Positions 1 to 6,569 of a stretch of 8,068 nt of DNA are shown in pieces; the stretch's first letter is position 1, and every line of letters begins with the position of its first letter. Origin of the DNA: Pasteurellaceae bacterium (GTDB lineage Bacteria > Pseudomonadota > Gammaproteobacteria > Enterobacterales > Pasteurellaceae). The stretch covers positions 1 through 8,068 of the forward strand of contig CAAELW010000044.1 of NCBI GenBank assembly GCA_900756875.1, in the 5' to 3' direction. Under the pieces are notes generated by a model that saw only the letters and a program-made list of their open reading frames with translations, searched no databases and had not been told where the DNA came from. Position numbers and translations under genes: made by a program.

Positions 1-67
1 CTTCTTTTCCTATCGTCGAGATGGCAAAACAGGAAGAATGGCGAGTCTGATTTGGATTAAAAAATAA
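1..67 (+). CDS. pgeF: PgeF/YfiH family protein (Cu-oxidase_4 fold), C-terminal fragment
   Basis: This is the last 21 codons of a gene entering from the left, read in the frame starting at base 2 and ending with TAA at 65-67. The residues read FFSYRRDGKTGRMASLIWI followed by two lysines. The block SYRRDG-TGRMA is the characteristic C-terminus of the YfiH/PgeF family (formerly 'polyphenol oxidase/laccase'), cytoplasmic zinc-dependent enzymes that in E. coli remove misincorporated L-serine from peptidoglycan precursors. The catalytic His/Cys residues lie outside the window, so activity cannot be judged. A terminator hairpin follows 12 bases after the stop, so the gene ends its transcription unit and converges on yqgF. 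The assignment rests on about 20 residues of a distinctive motif. Confidence 0.72.
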   Translation, partial: FFSYRRDGKTGRMASLIWIKK

Positions 68-79
68 ACTCATAAGTAC

Positions 80-112
80 AACAAACCGCACCTTAAAGTG
101 CGGTTTGTTTTT
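80..112 (+). terminator. Rho-independent terminator containing an uptake signal
   Basis: A 12-bp perfect stem (80-91 pairing with 98-109) with a 6-base loop is followed by T at 108-112. The right arm carries the uptake core AAGTGCGGT at 96-104. The left arm reads almost the same core in reverse, but with an extra base (AAGGTGCGGT). The T-run is on the plus-strand side, so it terminates pgeF. It also lies just beyond the yqgF stop codon and may partly terminate the opposing rsmE-yqgE-yqgF transcript, although the minus-strand T-run is poor. Confidence 0.85.
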
Positions 113-115
113 GGC

Positions 116-535
116 TTATTCTGAATAGTTTTCAAACCAACTTTCTAAAATCAAGCAAGCAGAAATCCCATCTACTTTGCCTTTATTGAGAGCTCGATAA
201 CCGCCACGTTGGAAAATTTCATCTCGAGCAGAAACCGTCGTTAAGCGCTCATCTTGCAGTTCTACTTTAATACCGAAGCGACCATTTAAGCGATTGGCAA
301 ATTTTTTCGCACGAAGTGTTAAATCTTGCTCGGTTCCATCCATATTTAAAGGCAATCCCACCACAATGACATCGGGCTTCCAATCCTTTAGGCATTTTTC
401 AATAGCATCCCAATTGGGAATGCCATCTTGCGCTTTAAATGCAGGCAAGGCTTGTGCCGTACCTGTGATACTTTGCCCGACTGCACAACCAATACTTTTT
501 GTGCCAAAATCAAATGCGATTGCCGTGATGCCCAT
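116..535 (-). CDS. yqgF: YqgF/RuvX, putative Holliday junction resolvase / pre-16S rRNA nuclease
   Basis: A 139-residue protein of the usual YqgF length with an RNase H-like fold. In E. coli YqgF is essential and is implicated in 5'-end processing of 16S rRNA; the Holliday-junction resolvase name is based on fold. Visible landmarks are strand one with the catalytic aspartate in [10 protein letters not shown] (Asp9), the GLPLNMDGT segment (residues 60-68), QDERLTT with the acidic Glu96, and the C-terminal KVDGISA with Asp122. Together Asp9, Glu96 and Asp122 complete the expected acidic triad, so the enzyme looks intact. Its ATG overlaps the yqgE stop by one base (TAATG, 533-537), implying translational coupling as the last gene of rsmE-yqgE-yqgF. 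The yqgE-yqgF adjacency is also found in E. coli. Confidence 0.95.
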   Translation of the reverse strand: MGITAIAFDFGTKSIGCAVGQSITGTAQALPAFKAQDGIPNWDAIEKCLKDWKPDVIVVGLPLNMDGTEQDLTLRAKKFANRLNGRFGIKVELQDERLTTVSARDEIFQRGGYRALNKGKVDGISACLILESWFENYSE

Positions 536-1095
536 TAACTATGCCCCACTTGTGAAAAGACAAAATTATGAGGATTAATCCCTAATAATTGATTCGCAGC
601 AGGATAACGATCTTCATAAATGGTTTCAAATAAAATGCTGTCTGACGCTGGCGCCACTAGCCACGCATTATCTGCAATCTCTTGTTCTAGCTGTCCAGCT
701 GTCCAACTTGCGCAACCGAGCGCAACAAGATATTTTTCAGGCGCAGAATCTGAACCAAAGGTCTCCACAATATCTGCCGAAGTGGTGAGATACATCTCAT
801 CGGTAATTTTATAACTGTGTTCAAATTCTTTCGCGGTTTTCTTATGCAGAATAAAACCACGCTCAGAATGTACCGGCCCACCAGCAAGCACAAGTTCATT
901 GCTAAAAGTGCGGTCATTTTTCATCATAAAATTCATTTTTGAATACAGTTCGGCAATGCTTAAATCGGTGGGTTGATTAATCACTAAACCCATCGAACCT
1001 TGCTCATTATGCTCACACATATACACCACGGTATTTTGGAAATAATCCTCTAACTGTGGCATCGCAATTAAAAATTGCCCTTGTAAATCCATCAT
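535..1095 (-). CDS. yqgE: YqgE/AlgH family protein (UPF0301)
   Basis: A 186-residue protein of the DUF179/AlgH family, whose molecular role is not established. The AlgH name comes from an effect on alginate synthesis in Pseudomonas. Family motifs are present in order: [12 protein letters not shown] at the N-terminus, [11 protein letters not shown] (33-43), [10 protein letters not shown] (72-81) and [14 protein letters not shown] (127-140). I chose the ATG at 1095, which forms TAATG with the rsmE stop. The open frame continues 7 codons further up to 1116, but those lie inside rsmE and do not resemble the family. A second ATG immediately follows (1092), so 185 residues is also possible. A GGAG lies about 10 bases upstream of the first ATG. 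The gene is coupled to rsmE before it and yqgF after it. Confidence 0.93.
   Translation of the reverse strand: MMDLQGQFLIAMPQLEDYFQNTVVYMCEHNEQGSMGLVINQPTDLSIAELYSKMNFMMKNDRTFSNELVLAGGPVHSERGFILHKKTAKEFEHSYKITDEMYLTTSADIVETFGSDSAPEKYLVALGCASWTAGQLEQEIADNAWLVAPASDSILFETIYEDRYPAANQLLGINPHNFVFSQVGHS
906..914 (+). other. DNA uptake signal sequence inside yqgE
   Basis: Perfect AAGTGCGGT core preceded by A and followed by a T-rich tract (CATTTTT), matching the extended Haemophilus uptake signal. It is placed within yqgE, where on the coding strand it spells part of Asp-Arg-Thr-Phe. Confidence 0.9.
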
Positions 1096-1829
1096 TATCC
1101 CAAATCTCCAAAACAAATTTGTAACGCACTAATTGCCGCCAAGGAGGCTGTTTCTGTACGTAACACACGCTTTCCTAATAAAATTTCAGTAAATCCTTGT
1201 TGTTCAGTTTGAGCGATTTCTTGAGGTGATAAACCGCCTTCTGAACCAATAAGTAAACGAACACCTTCTTTTGGAATAGAAGGCAAGGTTTTAATAGAAT
1301 ATTGGGCTCTTGGATGTAAATTCAATTTCAGTGCACCATCATTTTCAGCACACCAATCTTGCAATTTCATCAAAGGACGAATTTCTGGCACAACGTTACG
1401 GCCACATTGTTCACAAGCCGCAATGGCAATTTTTTGCCATTGTTGGATTTTCTTATCCATACGTTCACCATCCAACTTCACGCCGCAGCGTTCTGACCAT
1501 AATGGTGTAATCACATTCACGCCCAACTCTACGGACTTTTGAATGGTAAATTCCATTCGATCACCGCGTGAAATAACCTGCCCTAAATGAATCGATAAAT
1601 TAGACTCTTTATCACTTAATTCACAACCAAGAATGTCCACCTTAACGGCTTTTTTGCTCGCTTCAATAATTTTCGCTGGATAAATATGATTACTTCCATC
1701 AAATAATTCAATTTGCTCGCCTTCAGTCATACGCAGTACACGTCCTACGTGATTAGCCGCATCCTCTGAAAGTTGGCAAGTAGATTGATTTTTAAGGGGT
1801 TCTGGATGATAAATTCTTGGAATACGCAT
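1095..1829 (-). CDS. rsmE: 16S rRNA (uracil-1498-N3)-methyltransferase RsmE
   Basis: A 244-residue SPOUT methyltransferase that uses S-adenosylmethionine to methylate N3 of U1498 in 16S rRNA of the assembled 30S subunit. The N-terminal PUA-like domain (about 1-70) begins [12 protein letters not shown] and includes [12 protein letters not shown]. The SPOUT domain (about 75-240) contains [16 protein letters not shown], the AACEQCGRN block (137-145), GSEGGLS (195-201) and [11 protein letters not shown] (218-228), which form the trefoil-knot cofactor site. E. coli has GPEGG where this protein has GSEGG; I believe the serine also occurs in the H. influenzae protein. Length and both ends match E. 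coli RsmE. The Shine-Dalgarno sequence is weak. It is the first gene of the operon with yqgE and yqgF. In E. coli gshB lies between rsmE and yqgE; here it is absent. Confidence 0.97.
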   Translation of the reverse strand: MRIPRIYHPEPLKNQSTCQLSEDAANHVGRVLRMTEGEQIELFDGSNHIYPAKIIEASKKAVKVDILGCELSDKESNLSIHLGQVISRGDRMEFTIQKSVELGVNVITPLWSERCGVKLDGERMDKKIQQWQKIAIAACEQCGRNVVPEIRPLMKLQDWCAENDGALKLNLHPRAQYSIKTLPSIPKEGVRLLIGSEGGLSPQEIAQTEQQGFTEILLGKRVLRTETASLAAISALQICFGDLG

Positions 1830-1844
1830 AATATTGAGTCTTTG

Positions 1845-1873
1845 ATATAAGGAAAAAGTGCGGTCATTTTCAA
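1845..1873 (-). promoter_or_regulatory. Possible rsmE promoter threaded through the fadR terminator
   Basis: On the minus strand TTGAAA (1873-1868, four of the six consensus bases plus a favourable A) is followed by 17 bases and then TTATAT (1850-1845). A one-base shifted -10, TATATC, gives an 18-base spacer. The -35 lies in the loop of the fadR terminator hairpin. The -10 is only a partial match. Support is positional: a terminator ends fadR here, so the rsmE operon needs its own promoter in the 24 bases before the hairpin or within it. Confidence 0.35.
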
Positions 1874-1884
1874 CCGCACTTTTA
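1853..1884 (-). terminator. fadR terminator formed by two inverted uptake signals
   Basis: An 11-bp perfect stem (1854-1864 with 1873-1883) and an 8-base loop. Each arm contains a complete uptake core: AAGTGCGGT at 1856-1864 on plus and its complement ACCGCACTT at 1873-1881. Read on the minus strand the stem runs into five T before CC, so it is a credible terminator for fadR, whose stop codon is 4 bases away. Paired uptake signals doubling as terminators are a known feature of Haemophilus genomes. Confidence 0.88.
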
Positions 1885-1887
1885 ATA

Positions 1888-2616
1888 TTATTCTGTTGCT
1901 AAATCTTTTGGCAAACTTTCTAAAATGGTTCGCCAATAAGCGGAAGTCACTTGCTTGTGTTTACGAATACAACCTACCACTAAATCGGATTGACCACTTT
2001 CACAAATATCGCGCAATTCAACATAGAAATCACGCGTGACTTGGCGATGTTTTTCTTCGCTGAAAAACAATAAACCAATTTTATGATAAACCCCACGTAA
2101 GCTATTAAAAATCAAACGATAGAAAGGTTTATTCGCCATTACGGTAAACTGACGGAATAAGGCATAGTCAAATTCCATATAGCTTTCTGCGGTATTTTCT
2201 AATGAATCTAGCCCTTTAAACAAAGCAACCGAAGCTTTAGGCGAATTTTTTACGGCTTCATAAATATAAGATTCCGACATGCGACTACGCAACGAAAGCA
2301 TATTTTCAATGATTAATGGCGCACTTTGACGATCTAAAGTAATTAAAGTTTCAATAATGCTTGGACCAGCTGTATCCCAAATATTATTGACTTTTGTCGG
2401 CTTGCCGTGTTGAATGGTAAGCCAGCCATCGCGAGCCAAACGCTGTAATACTTCGCGTAATGTGGTACGTGTTACACCAATTTTATCAGCTAAATCACGC
2501 TCAGAAGGAAGATTGGTGCCTGCGGGAAATACATTATCCCAAATACTTCTAACAATATATTCTTCGGCAAGAGCGGCTGGGCTTTGAGCCCGTAAAAGGG
2601 TATTATCTGTTTGCAT
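1888..2616 (-). CDS. fadR: Fatty acid metabolism transcriptional regulator FadR (GntR family)
   Basis: A 242-residue acyl-CoA-responsive regulator. FadR represses fatty-acid degradation genes and activates unsaturated fatty-acid synthesis (fabA/fabB) in enterobacteria; long-chain acyl-CoA releases it from DNA. The N-terminal winged helix (about residues 11-75) holds [39 protein letters not shown] and the wing [16 protein letters not shown], nearly the same as E. coli. The C-terminal all-helical acyl-CoA domain is more divergent but ends ESLPKDLA, like E. coli NLPGDLA. I chose ATG 2614-2616 by alignment to the E. coli start (AQSPA at residues 10-14). An upstream ATG at 2769 would add 51 unrelated residues and overlap nhaB. 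No good Shine-Dalgarno precedes the chosen start. It is divergent from nhaB, as in other gammaproteobacteria. Confidence 0.96.
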   Translation of the reverse strand: MQTDNTLLRAQSPAALAEEYIVRSIWDNVFPAGTNLPSERDLADKIGVTRTTLREVLQRLARDGWLTIQHGKPTKVNNIWDTAGPSIIETLITLDRQSAPLIIENMLSLRSRMSESYIYEAVKNSPKASVALFKGLDSLENTAESYMEFDYALFRQFTVMANKPFYRLIFNSLRGVYHKIGLLFFSEEKHRQVTRDFYVELRDICESGQSDLVVGCIRKHKQVTSAYWRTILESLPKDLATE

Positions 2617-2633
2617 GAGTATGAAATAAATAT

Positions 2634-2659
2634 AAAAAAGTCTAAAAAGATCAAAAAAA
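2634..2659. promoter_or_regulatory. Three helically phased A-tracts (curved DNA / possible UP element)
   Basis: Runs of A at 2634-2639, 2644-2648 and 2653-2659 begin 10 and 9 bases apart, roughly one helical turn each. This is the classic pattern for intrinsically bent DNA. If the nhaB promoter below is right, the nearest tract sits about -44 to -50, where an A-rich UP element would contact the RNA polymerase alpha subunit. The same stretch lies in the fadR leader. Confidence 0.6.
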
Positions 2660-2668
2660 TGTGATTTA

Positions 2669-2696
2669 TTGAATAAATCTTTAACTGGTCTATTAT
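2669..2696 (+). promoter_or_regulatory. Probable nhaB-dsbB promoter
   Basis: TTGAAT (2669-2674), a 16-base spacer and TATTAT (2691-2696) give 4/6 and 5/6 matches to the sigma-70 consensus. The expected start near 2703 would leave a leader of about 48 bases before the nhaB ATG, which is preceded by GGAG at 2741-2744 with a 6-base spacer. A-tracts precede the -35. Confidence 0.55.
2683..2690. promoter_or_regulatory. FadR-like half-operator between fadR and nhaB
   Basis: AACTGGTC matches the left half of the FadR operator family (AACTGGTCnGACCAGTT type). The right half, 2692-2699, does not match, so this is at best a half-site. It sits between the -35 and -10 of the putative nhaB promoter and at the expected fadR transcription start, a suitable place for autorepression. 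The placement is suggestive, but an 8-base match alone is weak. Confidence 0.35.
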
Positions 2697-2720
2697 CCTT
2701 TAAAGCAGTATATATTACAA
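2692..2720 (-). promoter_or_regulatory. Probable fadR promoter, overlapping the nhaB promoter
   Basis: On the minus strand TTGTAA (2720-2715), a 17-base spacer and GATAAT (2697-2692) match the sigma-70 consensus at 4/6 and 5/6. The -10 shares five base pairs with the oppositely oriented nhaB -10. The expected start is near 2685, leaving a leader of about 70 bases. TATACT (2713-2708) is an alternative -10 without a good -35. Confidence 0.5.
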
Positions 2721-2750
2721 TGACAGGACTATAAAAAAACGGAGTTCGAT

Positions 2751-4289
2751 ATGACTTACACACAAGCATTCATGAAAAACTTTCTGGGCGCGAGTCCAGA
2801 TTGGTATAAATTAACCATTATTGCCTTCTTGGTAATTAATCCCATTTTATTCTTTTTCGTCAGCCCATTTTTTGCAGGCTGGTTACTCGTCGCAGAATTT
2901 ATTTTCACTCTAGCCATGGCATTAAAATGTTACCCTCTTCAACCAGGTGGCTTATTAGCATTTGAAGCCATTGCTATTGGCATGACGAATGCGGAACACG
3001 TTAAAGCCGAGATCATGGCAAACTTTGAAGTGGTTTTACTTTTAATCTTTATGGTGGCGGGTATTTACTTTATGAAGCAACTTTTGCTTTATGTGTTCAC
3101 CAAATTATTAGTCCGTATCCGTTCTAAAATCGTCCTTTCTGTCGCATTCTGTTTTAGTGCTGCATTTCTTTCAGCTTTCTTAGATGCACTGACTGTTGTT
3201 GCAGTAATTATCAGCGTAGCAATGGGTTTCTATGGGGTTTATCACAAAGTCGCATCAGGTAAAACACTACAAGATGCGGTTGATATTTCCGATGATAACA
3301 AAATTAAAAATCACGAAATTCTCGAAAAATTCCGCTCTTTCTTACGTAGCTTAATGATGCACGCTGGCGTGGGGACTGCACTCGGTGGTGTAATGACCAT
3401 GGTGGGCGAACCACAAAACTTAATCATTGCAGAACAAGCTAAATGGAATTTCATTGAATTCTTCTTCCGTATGGCGCCAGTAACCGTTCCTGTCTTTATC
3501 TGTGGATTACTCACTTGTATTTTAGTTGAAAAATTTAAAGCATTCGGTTATGGCGAAAAACTACCAGAAGAAGTATGGCAAGTCTTAGCGGATTTAGATC
3601 GCGAAAATGCACAAAAAATGTCTAAACAAGATAAGATTCGTCTTTCTGTCCAAGCTATTATCGCGGTTTGGTTAATCTTAGGTTTAGCTTTCCATTTAGC
3701 AGCTGTCGGCTTGATTGGTTTAAGTGTAATTATTCTTGCTACAACTTTTACAGGTGTAACTGATGAACACGCCATTGGTAAATCATTCCAAGAAAGCTTA
3801 CCTTTCACTGCATTATTAGTCGTATTTTTCTCTATCGTTGCGGTGATTATCGATCAAAAACTCTTTGCGCCAATTATTCACTTCGTATTAAGTTCTGAAG
3901 AGAAAACACAGTTAGCACTATTCTACGGTTTCAACGGTTTACTTTCCGCAATTTCAGATAACGTATTCGTTGCAACGGTTTATATCAATGAAGCGAAACA
4001 TGCACTTGCGACAGGCGCAATTGCTCCGCACCAATTTGAATTACTTGCTGTAGCAATCAATACAGGTACGAACTTACCTTCTGTTGCGACACCAAACGGT
4101 CAAGCCGCATTCTTGTTCTTATTAACATCATCGCTTGCACCGTTAATTAAACTTTCTTATGGTAGAATGGTCTACATGGCATTGCCTTATACTATCGTAT
4201 TAACGCTAATCGGTTTCCTTGCAATCGAATTTATCTTACCTGAAATGACGATTTGGCTTGCGAACCTTGGCTTAATTCTTCCAATTTAA
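2751..4289 (+). CDS. nhaB: Na+/H+ antiporter NhaB
   Basis: A 512-residue inner-membrane sodium/proton antiporter, close to the 513 residues of E. coli NhaB. It exports Na+ in exchange for H+ and contributes to sodium and pH homeostasis. Around ten hydrophobic segments are visible, beginning near residue 22 and ending near 505. Family landmarks include [16 protein letters not shown] (63-78), [17 protein letters not shown] (141-157) with Asp145, which corresponds to a membrane aspartate reported as essential in Vibrio Nha[34 protein letters not shown] and [19 protein letters not shown] charged loop (about 160-195) separates early and middle helices. The start has a clear GGAG. dsbB follows after 19 bases with no promoter or terminator between them, so the two genes are probably cotranscribed. 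Divergent fadR matches the enterobacterial arrangement. Confidence 0.97.
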   Translation: MTYTQAFMKNFLGASPDWYKLTIIAFLVINPILFFFVSPFFAGWLLVAEFIFTLAMALKCYPLQPGGLLAFEAIAIGMTNAEHVKAEIMANFEVVLLLIFMVAGIYFMKQLLLYVFTKLLVRIRSKIVLSVAFCFSAAFLSAFLDALTVVAVIISVAMGFYGVYHKVASGKTLQDAVDISDDNKIKNHEILEKFRSFLRSLMMHAGVGTALGGVMTMVGEPQNLIIAEQAKWNFIEFFFRMAPVTVPVFICGLLTCILVEKFKAFGYGEKLPEEVWQVLADLDRENAQKMSKQDKIRLSVQAIIAVWLILGLAFHLAAVGLIGLSVIILATTFTGVTDEHAIGKSFQESLPFTALLVVFFSIVAVIIDQKLFAPIIHFVLSSEEKTQLALFYGFNGLLSAISDNVFVATVYINEAKHALATGAIAPHQFELLAVAINTGTNLPSVATPNGQAAFLFLLTSSLAPLIKLSYGRMVYMALPYTIVLTLIGFLAIEFILPEMTIWLANLGLILPI

Positions 4290-4308
4290 TGAAACATAAG
4301 GAGAGAGA

Positions 4309-4842
4309 ATGCTAGACTTTTTTAAGCAATTATCCCTTAAACGTTCTGCGTGGATCTTTTTGGCATTTACCGCATTTGCCTTAGAATCGACCGCACTTTA
4401 CTTTCAATACGGCATGGGTTTACAGCCTTGCGTACTTTGTGTTTACGAACGTTTAGCTGTTATGGGGCTATTTATCGCTGGTCTTATCGGTGCCTTAGCG
4501 CCAAATTCGCTTATTGTCCGCATTCTTGCTCTTATTGTAGGTTTATTTAGTGCAATCAAAGGACTAATGATCTCCATTCGTCACCTTGATTTACAAATGA
4601 ATCCGGCGCCATGGAAACAATGTGAATTTATACCAAACTTTCCAGAAACGTTACCACTCCATAAATGGCTACCTGCAGTCTTCAATCCAACAGGCAGCTG
4701 TAACGAAAGTCAATGGTCACTTTTCGGCATTACGATGGTGCAATGGTTGGTATTTATTTTCGCTGTCTATGTCATTGTATTGGGATTAATTACACTTTCA
4801 CAAGTGAAGAAAAGCAGAAATCGACGCCTTATTTTTAAATAG
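4309..4842 (+). CDS. dsbB: Disulfide bond formation protein DsbB
   Basis: A 177-residue inner-membrane oxidoreductase that reoxidises periplasmic DsbA and passes electrons to quinones. Four membrane segments are visible (about 14-33, 49-65, 71-90, 143-163). The first periplasmic loop has the redox pair Cys41-Val-Leu-Cys44 followed by Arg48, the residue linked to quinone use. The second loop has Cys105 and Cys131, the pair that exchanges with DsbA. All four catalytic cysteines are therefore present, at almost the E. coli numbering. The start has an ideal AAGGAG (4298-4303) five bases before the ATG. The C-terminal tail is basic and cytosolic. It is the second gene of the nhaB-dsbB unit and ends at a strong terminator. 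An uptake signal is embedded early in the gene (4390-4398). Confidence 0.97.
   Translation: MLDFFKQLSLKRSAWIFLAFTAFALESTALYFQYGMGLQPCVLCVYERLAVMGLFIAGLIGALAPNSLIVRILALIVGLFSAIKGLMISIRHLDLQMNPAPWKQCEFIPNFPETLPLHKWLPAVFNPTGSCNESQWSLFGITMVQWLVFIFAVYVIVLGLITLSQVKKSRNRRLIFK
4390..4398 (-). other. DNA uptake signal sequence inside dsbB
   Basis: Perfect ACCGCACTT (the complement of AAGTGCGGT) within the first transmembrane helix of dsbB, coding Thr-Ala-Leu. The signal is read on the minus strand. Confidence 0.9.
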
Positions 4843-4856
4843 TCTAATCACAAACT

Positions 4857-4888
4857 AAAAAGCCTAGAGATATTCTCTAGGCTTTTTT
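4857..4888. terminator. Bidirectional terminator between dsbB and the DUF1294 gene
   Basis: A 10-bp core stem (4861-4870 with 4874-4883) has a 3-base loop and is extended by A/T pairs 4857-4860 with 4884-4887. There are six T on the plus side and five on the minus side, so it can end both nhaB-dsbB and the converging glyA-DUF1294 unit. It contains no uptake signal. Confidence 0.9.
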
Positions 4889-4916
4889 ATTACTGAAAGT
4901 CATTCTGCGCTCAACG

Positions 4917-5192
4917 TTATTCAAGAAAGAAATACCAATAAGGCATTAAGATCAACCAAATAAACGCACTGAGCATAACGACAAATTTAAAACTGAAATG
5001 TTTAGTTTTATGACGAAAGCGTTTCATCCCGCAATAAACGCCAATAAACCCACCAAGAAGGCTTAATAGAAAAAAGGTATTTTCAGAAATTCGCCAGCCG
5101 TGACGAACCGCGCGGATTTTATCTTTCCACATTAAAAAATAAGCGGCGATATTTACCGCCGCTAACATCACAAATAAAAGCTGAATCAGCAT
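4917..5192 (-). CDS. DUF1294 family small membrane protein
   Basis: A 91-residue predicted inner-membrane protein of unknown function. The DUF1294 signature is complete: Asp24-Lys25 after the first helix (WKDKIRA), a second hydrophobic segment with GG (47-48), then Gly-Met (55-56) and FRHKT (59-63), and a final helix (about 69-88). In some proteins this domain is fused behind a cold-shock domain; here it stands alone. Its ATG overlaps the glyA stop by one base (TAATG, 5190-5194), so its translation is probably coupled to glyA. I know of no functional tie to serine/glycine metabolism, so the link may only be transcriptional. Confidence 0.85.
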   Translation of the reverse strand: MLIQLLFVMLAAVNIAAYFLMWKDKIRAVRHGWRISENTFFLLSLLGGFIGVYCGMKRFRHKTKHFSFKFVVMLSAFIWLILMPYWYFFLE

Positions 5193-6454
5193 TATGCGTA
5201 AACTGGAAGACGTTTGCAGATTGCCAATACTTTTTCTTTGGTTGCTGCAATCACTTGCGCTTCGTTTTCTTTGCCTAATGCATCTAATACATCACACATC
5301 CAGCCTGCTAGTTCACGACAGTCTTGTTCGTTAAAGCCGCGACGAGTCACAGCCGGTGTACCAACACGAATACCAGAAGTCACAAATGGTTTTTGTGGAT
5401 CATTTGGTACAGAGTTTTTATTAACGGTGATATTCGCTTTACCTAACGCCGCATCTGCTGCTTTACCCGTTAAGCCTTGTTTGATGAAACTGACTAAGAA
5501 CAAGTGATTTTCTGTGCCATTTGAAACCACGTCATAACCACGTTGTTTAAACACTTCCACCATCGCTTTCGCATTTTTAATCACGTTGGCTTGATATTCT
5601 TTATAAGCTGGCTCTAATGCTTCTTTAAAACATACTGCTTTCGCCGCAATAATGTGAACTAATGGACCACCTTGGTTTGCAGGGAAAACAGAAGATTGCA
5701 AACGTTTATAAAGCTCTTCATCACCACAAGAAGAAAGGATTAAACCACCACGTGGACCACCTAAGGTTTTATGAGTAGTTGTTGTGACAACATGTGCGTA
5801 TGGTAATGGGTTTGGATATAAACCTGCTGCGATTAAGCCCGCAACGTGAGCCATATCAACGAATAAATACGCACCCACTTCATCCGCGATTTCACGCATT
5901 CTTTTCCAATCTACCACTTGAGAATAAGCTGAGAAACCCGCCACAATCATTTTTGGTTTGTGTTCTAATGCTTTTTGACGCACATCTTCATAGTCGATTA
6001 AACCATCAGCAGTAATACCATAAAGTACAGAATTATAGATTTTACCGGAGAAGCTCACTTTCGCCCCATGGGTTAAGTGACCACCGTGTGCTAAATCCAT
6101 CCCTAAAATAGTATCACCCGCACTGATTAATGCACCATATACCGCCGCATTAGCTTGTGAACCAGAATGTGGTTGTACGTTTACATAATCCGCACCAAAC
6201 AACTCTTTCGCACGGTCAATAGCCAACTGCTCCACAATGTCTGCATACTCACAACCGCCGTAGTAACGTTTACCAGGATAGCCTTCAGCATACTTGTTAG
6301 TAAACTGTGAACCTTGCGCTTCCATTACGCGTGGACTCGCATAGTTTTCAGATGCGATAAGTTCGATATGCTCTTCTTGACGACGATTTTCGTCCTGAAT
6401 GGCTTGCCATAGAACCGGATCGTAATCAGCGATGTTCATACTTTTTTTAAACAT
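5192..6454 (-). CDS. glyA: Serine hydroxymethyltransferase
   Basis: A 420-residue cytoplasmic PLP enzyme (E. coli 417) that interconverts serine plus tetrahydrofolate with glycine plus 5,10-methylene-tetrahydrofolate, the main one-carbon source. Landmarks are [16 protein letters not shown] (29-44), [15 protein letters not shown] (53-67), [11 protein letters not shown] (92-102), [10 protein letters not shown] (198-207) with the PLP-ring aspartate, the Schiff-base lysine Lys229 in [14 protein letters not shown], and [15 protein letters not shown] near the C-terminus. [10 protein letters not shown] replaces the E. coli VFPGGQGGPL, a variant I associate with Haemophilus. The start is supported by GAGGA (6462-6466) seven bases upstream and by alignment to E. 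coli MLKREMNIADYD. It is first in a unit with the DUF1294 gene. A MetR-consensus site upstream suggests activation by MetR/homocysteine. Confidence 0.98.
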   Translation of the reverse strand: MFKKSMNIADYDPVLWQAIQDENRRQEEHIELIASENYASPRVMEAQGSQFTNKYAEGYPGKRYYGGCEYADIVEQLAIDRAKELFGADYVNVQPHSGSQANAAVYGALISAGDTILGMDLAHGGHLTHGAKVSFSGKIYNSVLYGITADGLIDYEDVRQKALEHKPKMIVAGFSAYSQVVDWKRMREIADEVGAYLFVDMAHVAGLIAAGLYPNPLPYAHVVTTTTHKTLGGPRGGLILSSCGDEELYKRLQSSVFPANQGGPLVHIIAAKAVCFKEALEPAYKEYQANVIKNAKAMVEVFKQRGYDVVSNGTENHLFLVSFIKQGLTGKAADAALGKANITVNKNSVPNDPQKPFVTSGIRVGTPAVTRRGFNEQDCRELAGWMCDVLDALGKENEAQVIAATKEKVLAICKRLPVYA

Positions 6455-6483
6455 TGTGTTTTCCTCGTTGTTTGCATTATTTA

Positions 6484-6489
6484 TGTATA
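6484..6489 (-). promoter_or_regulatory. Possible -10 element of the glyA promoter
   Basis: TATACA on the minus strand (6489-6484) lies 30 bases before the glyA start codon. No good -35 is found at 16-18 bases (TTTTTG at 17); TTGCCT exists but at a 14-base spacer. A weak -35 would suit an activator-dependent promoter. Confidence 0.35.
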
Positions 6490-6517
6490 GTTTACCTGTT
6501 TCTAGGCAAAAACTTAA

Positions 6518-6564
6518 TCAAAAATTTCGACCATATTTTTCATTATTACAATGAAAAACATTCA
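6518..6564. promoter_or_regulatory. MetR-type operator region upstream of glyA
   Basis: TGAAAAACATTCA at 6552-6564 is a perfect match to the MetR (LysR-family) consensus TGAA-N5-TTCA. A degenerate copy, TCAAAAATTTCGA (6518-6530), matches five of the eight fixed bases and starts 34 bases away, about three helical turns. With the proposed -10, the two are centred near -81 and -47, a typical LysR layout. E. coli glyA is activated by MetR through two upstream sites, one of them degenerate. The whole gap 6455-6569 holds no gene. Confidence 0.55.
6536..6558. repeat. 9-bp AT-rich inverted repeat
   Basis: TTTTTCATT (6536-6544) and AATGAAAAA (6550-6558) form a perfect 9-bp inverted repeat around a 5-base centre, overlapping the MetR-like site. 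There is no T-run after it on the minus strand, so it is a poor terminator for the preceding lipoprotein gene. Confidence 0.6.
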
Positions 6565-6569
6565 TTTAT

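Noticed and set aside
294..578. Open frame antisense to yqgF
   Set aside because: No recognisable protein features; shadow of a well-supported gene. The same applies to the frames at 5214-5507, 5794-6015, 3311-3514, 3548-3808 and 620-814.
1096..1116. 7-residue extension of YqgE
   Set aside because: It lies within the rsmE coding end, has no family similarity, and the TAATG start at 1095 gives the expected length.
2617..2769. 51-residue N-terminal extension of FadR up to the ATG at 2769
   Set aside because: The extension runs through the AT-rich promoter region and overlaps the nhaB start; alignment with E. coli FadR places the start at 2616.
6462..6477. Possible PurR operator before glyA (ATGCAAAC on the minus strand)
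   Set aside because: Only one half resembles the PurR box; the full 16-mer matches about half the consensus positions.
6536..6558. Terminator for the lipoprotein genes
   Set aside because: The stem is all but one pair A/T and no T-run follows on the minus strand; kept only as an inverted repeat.
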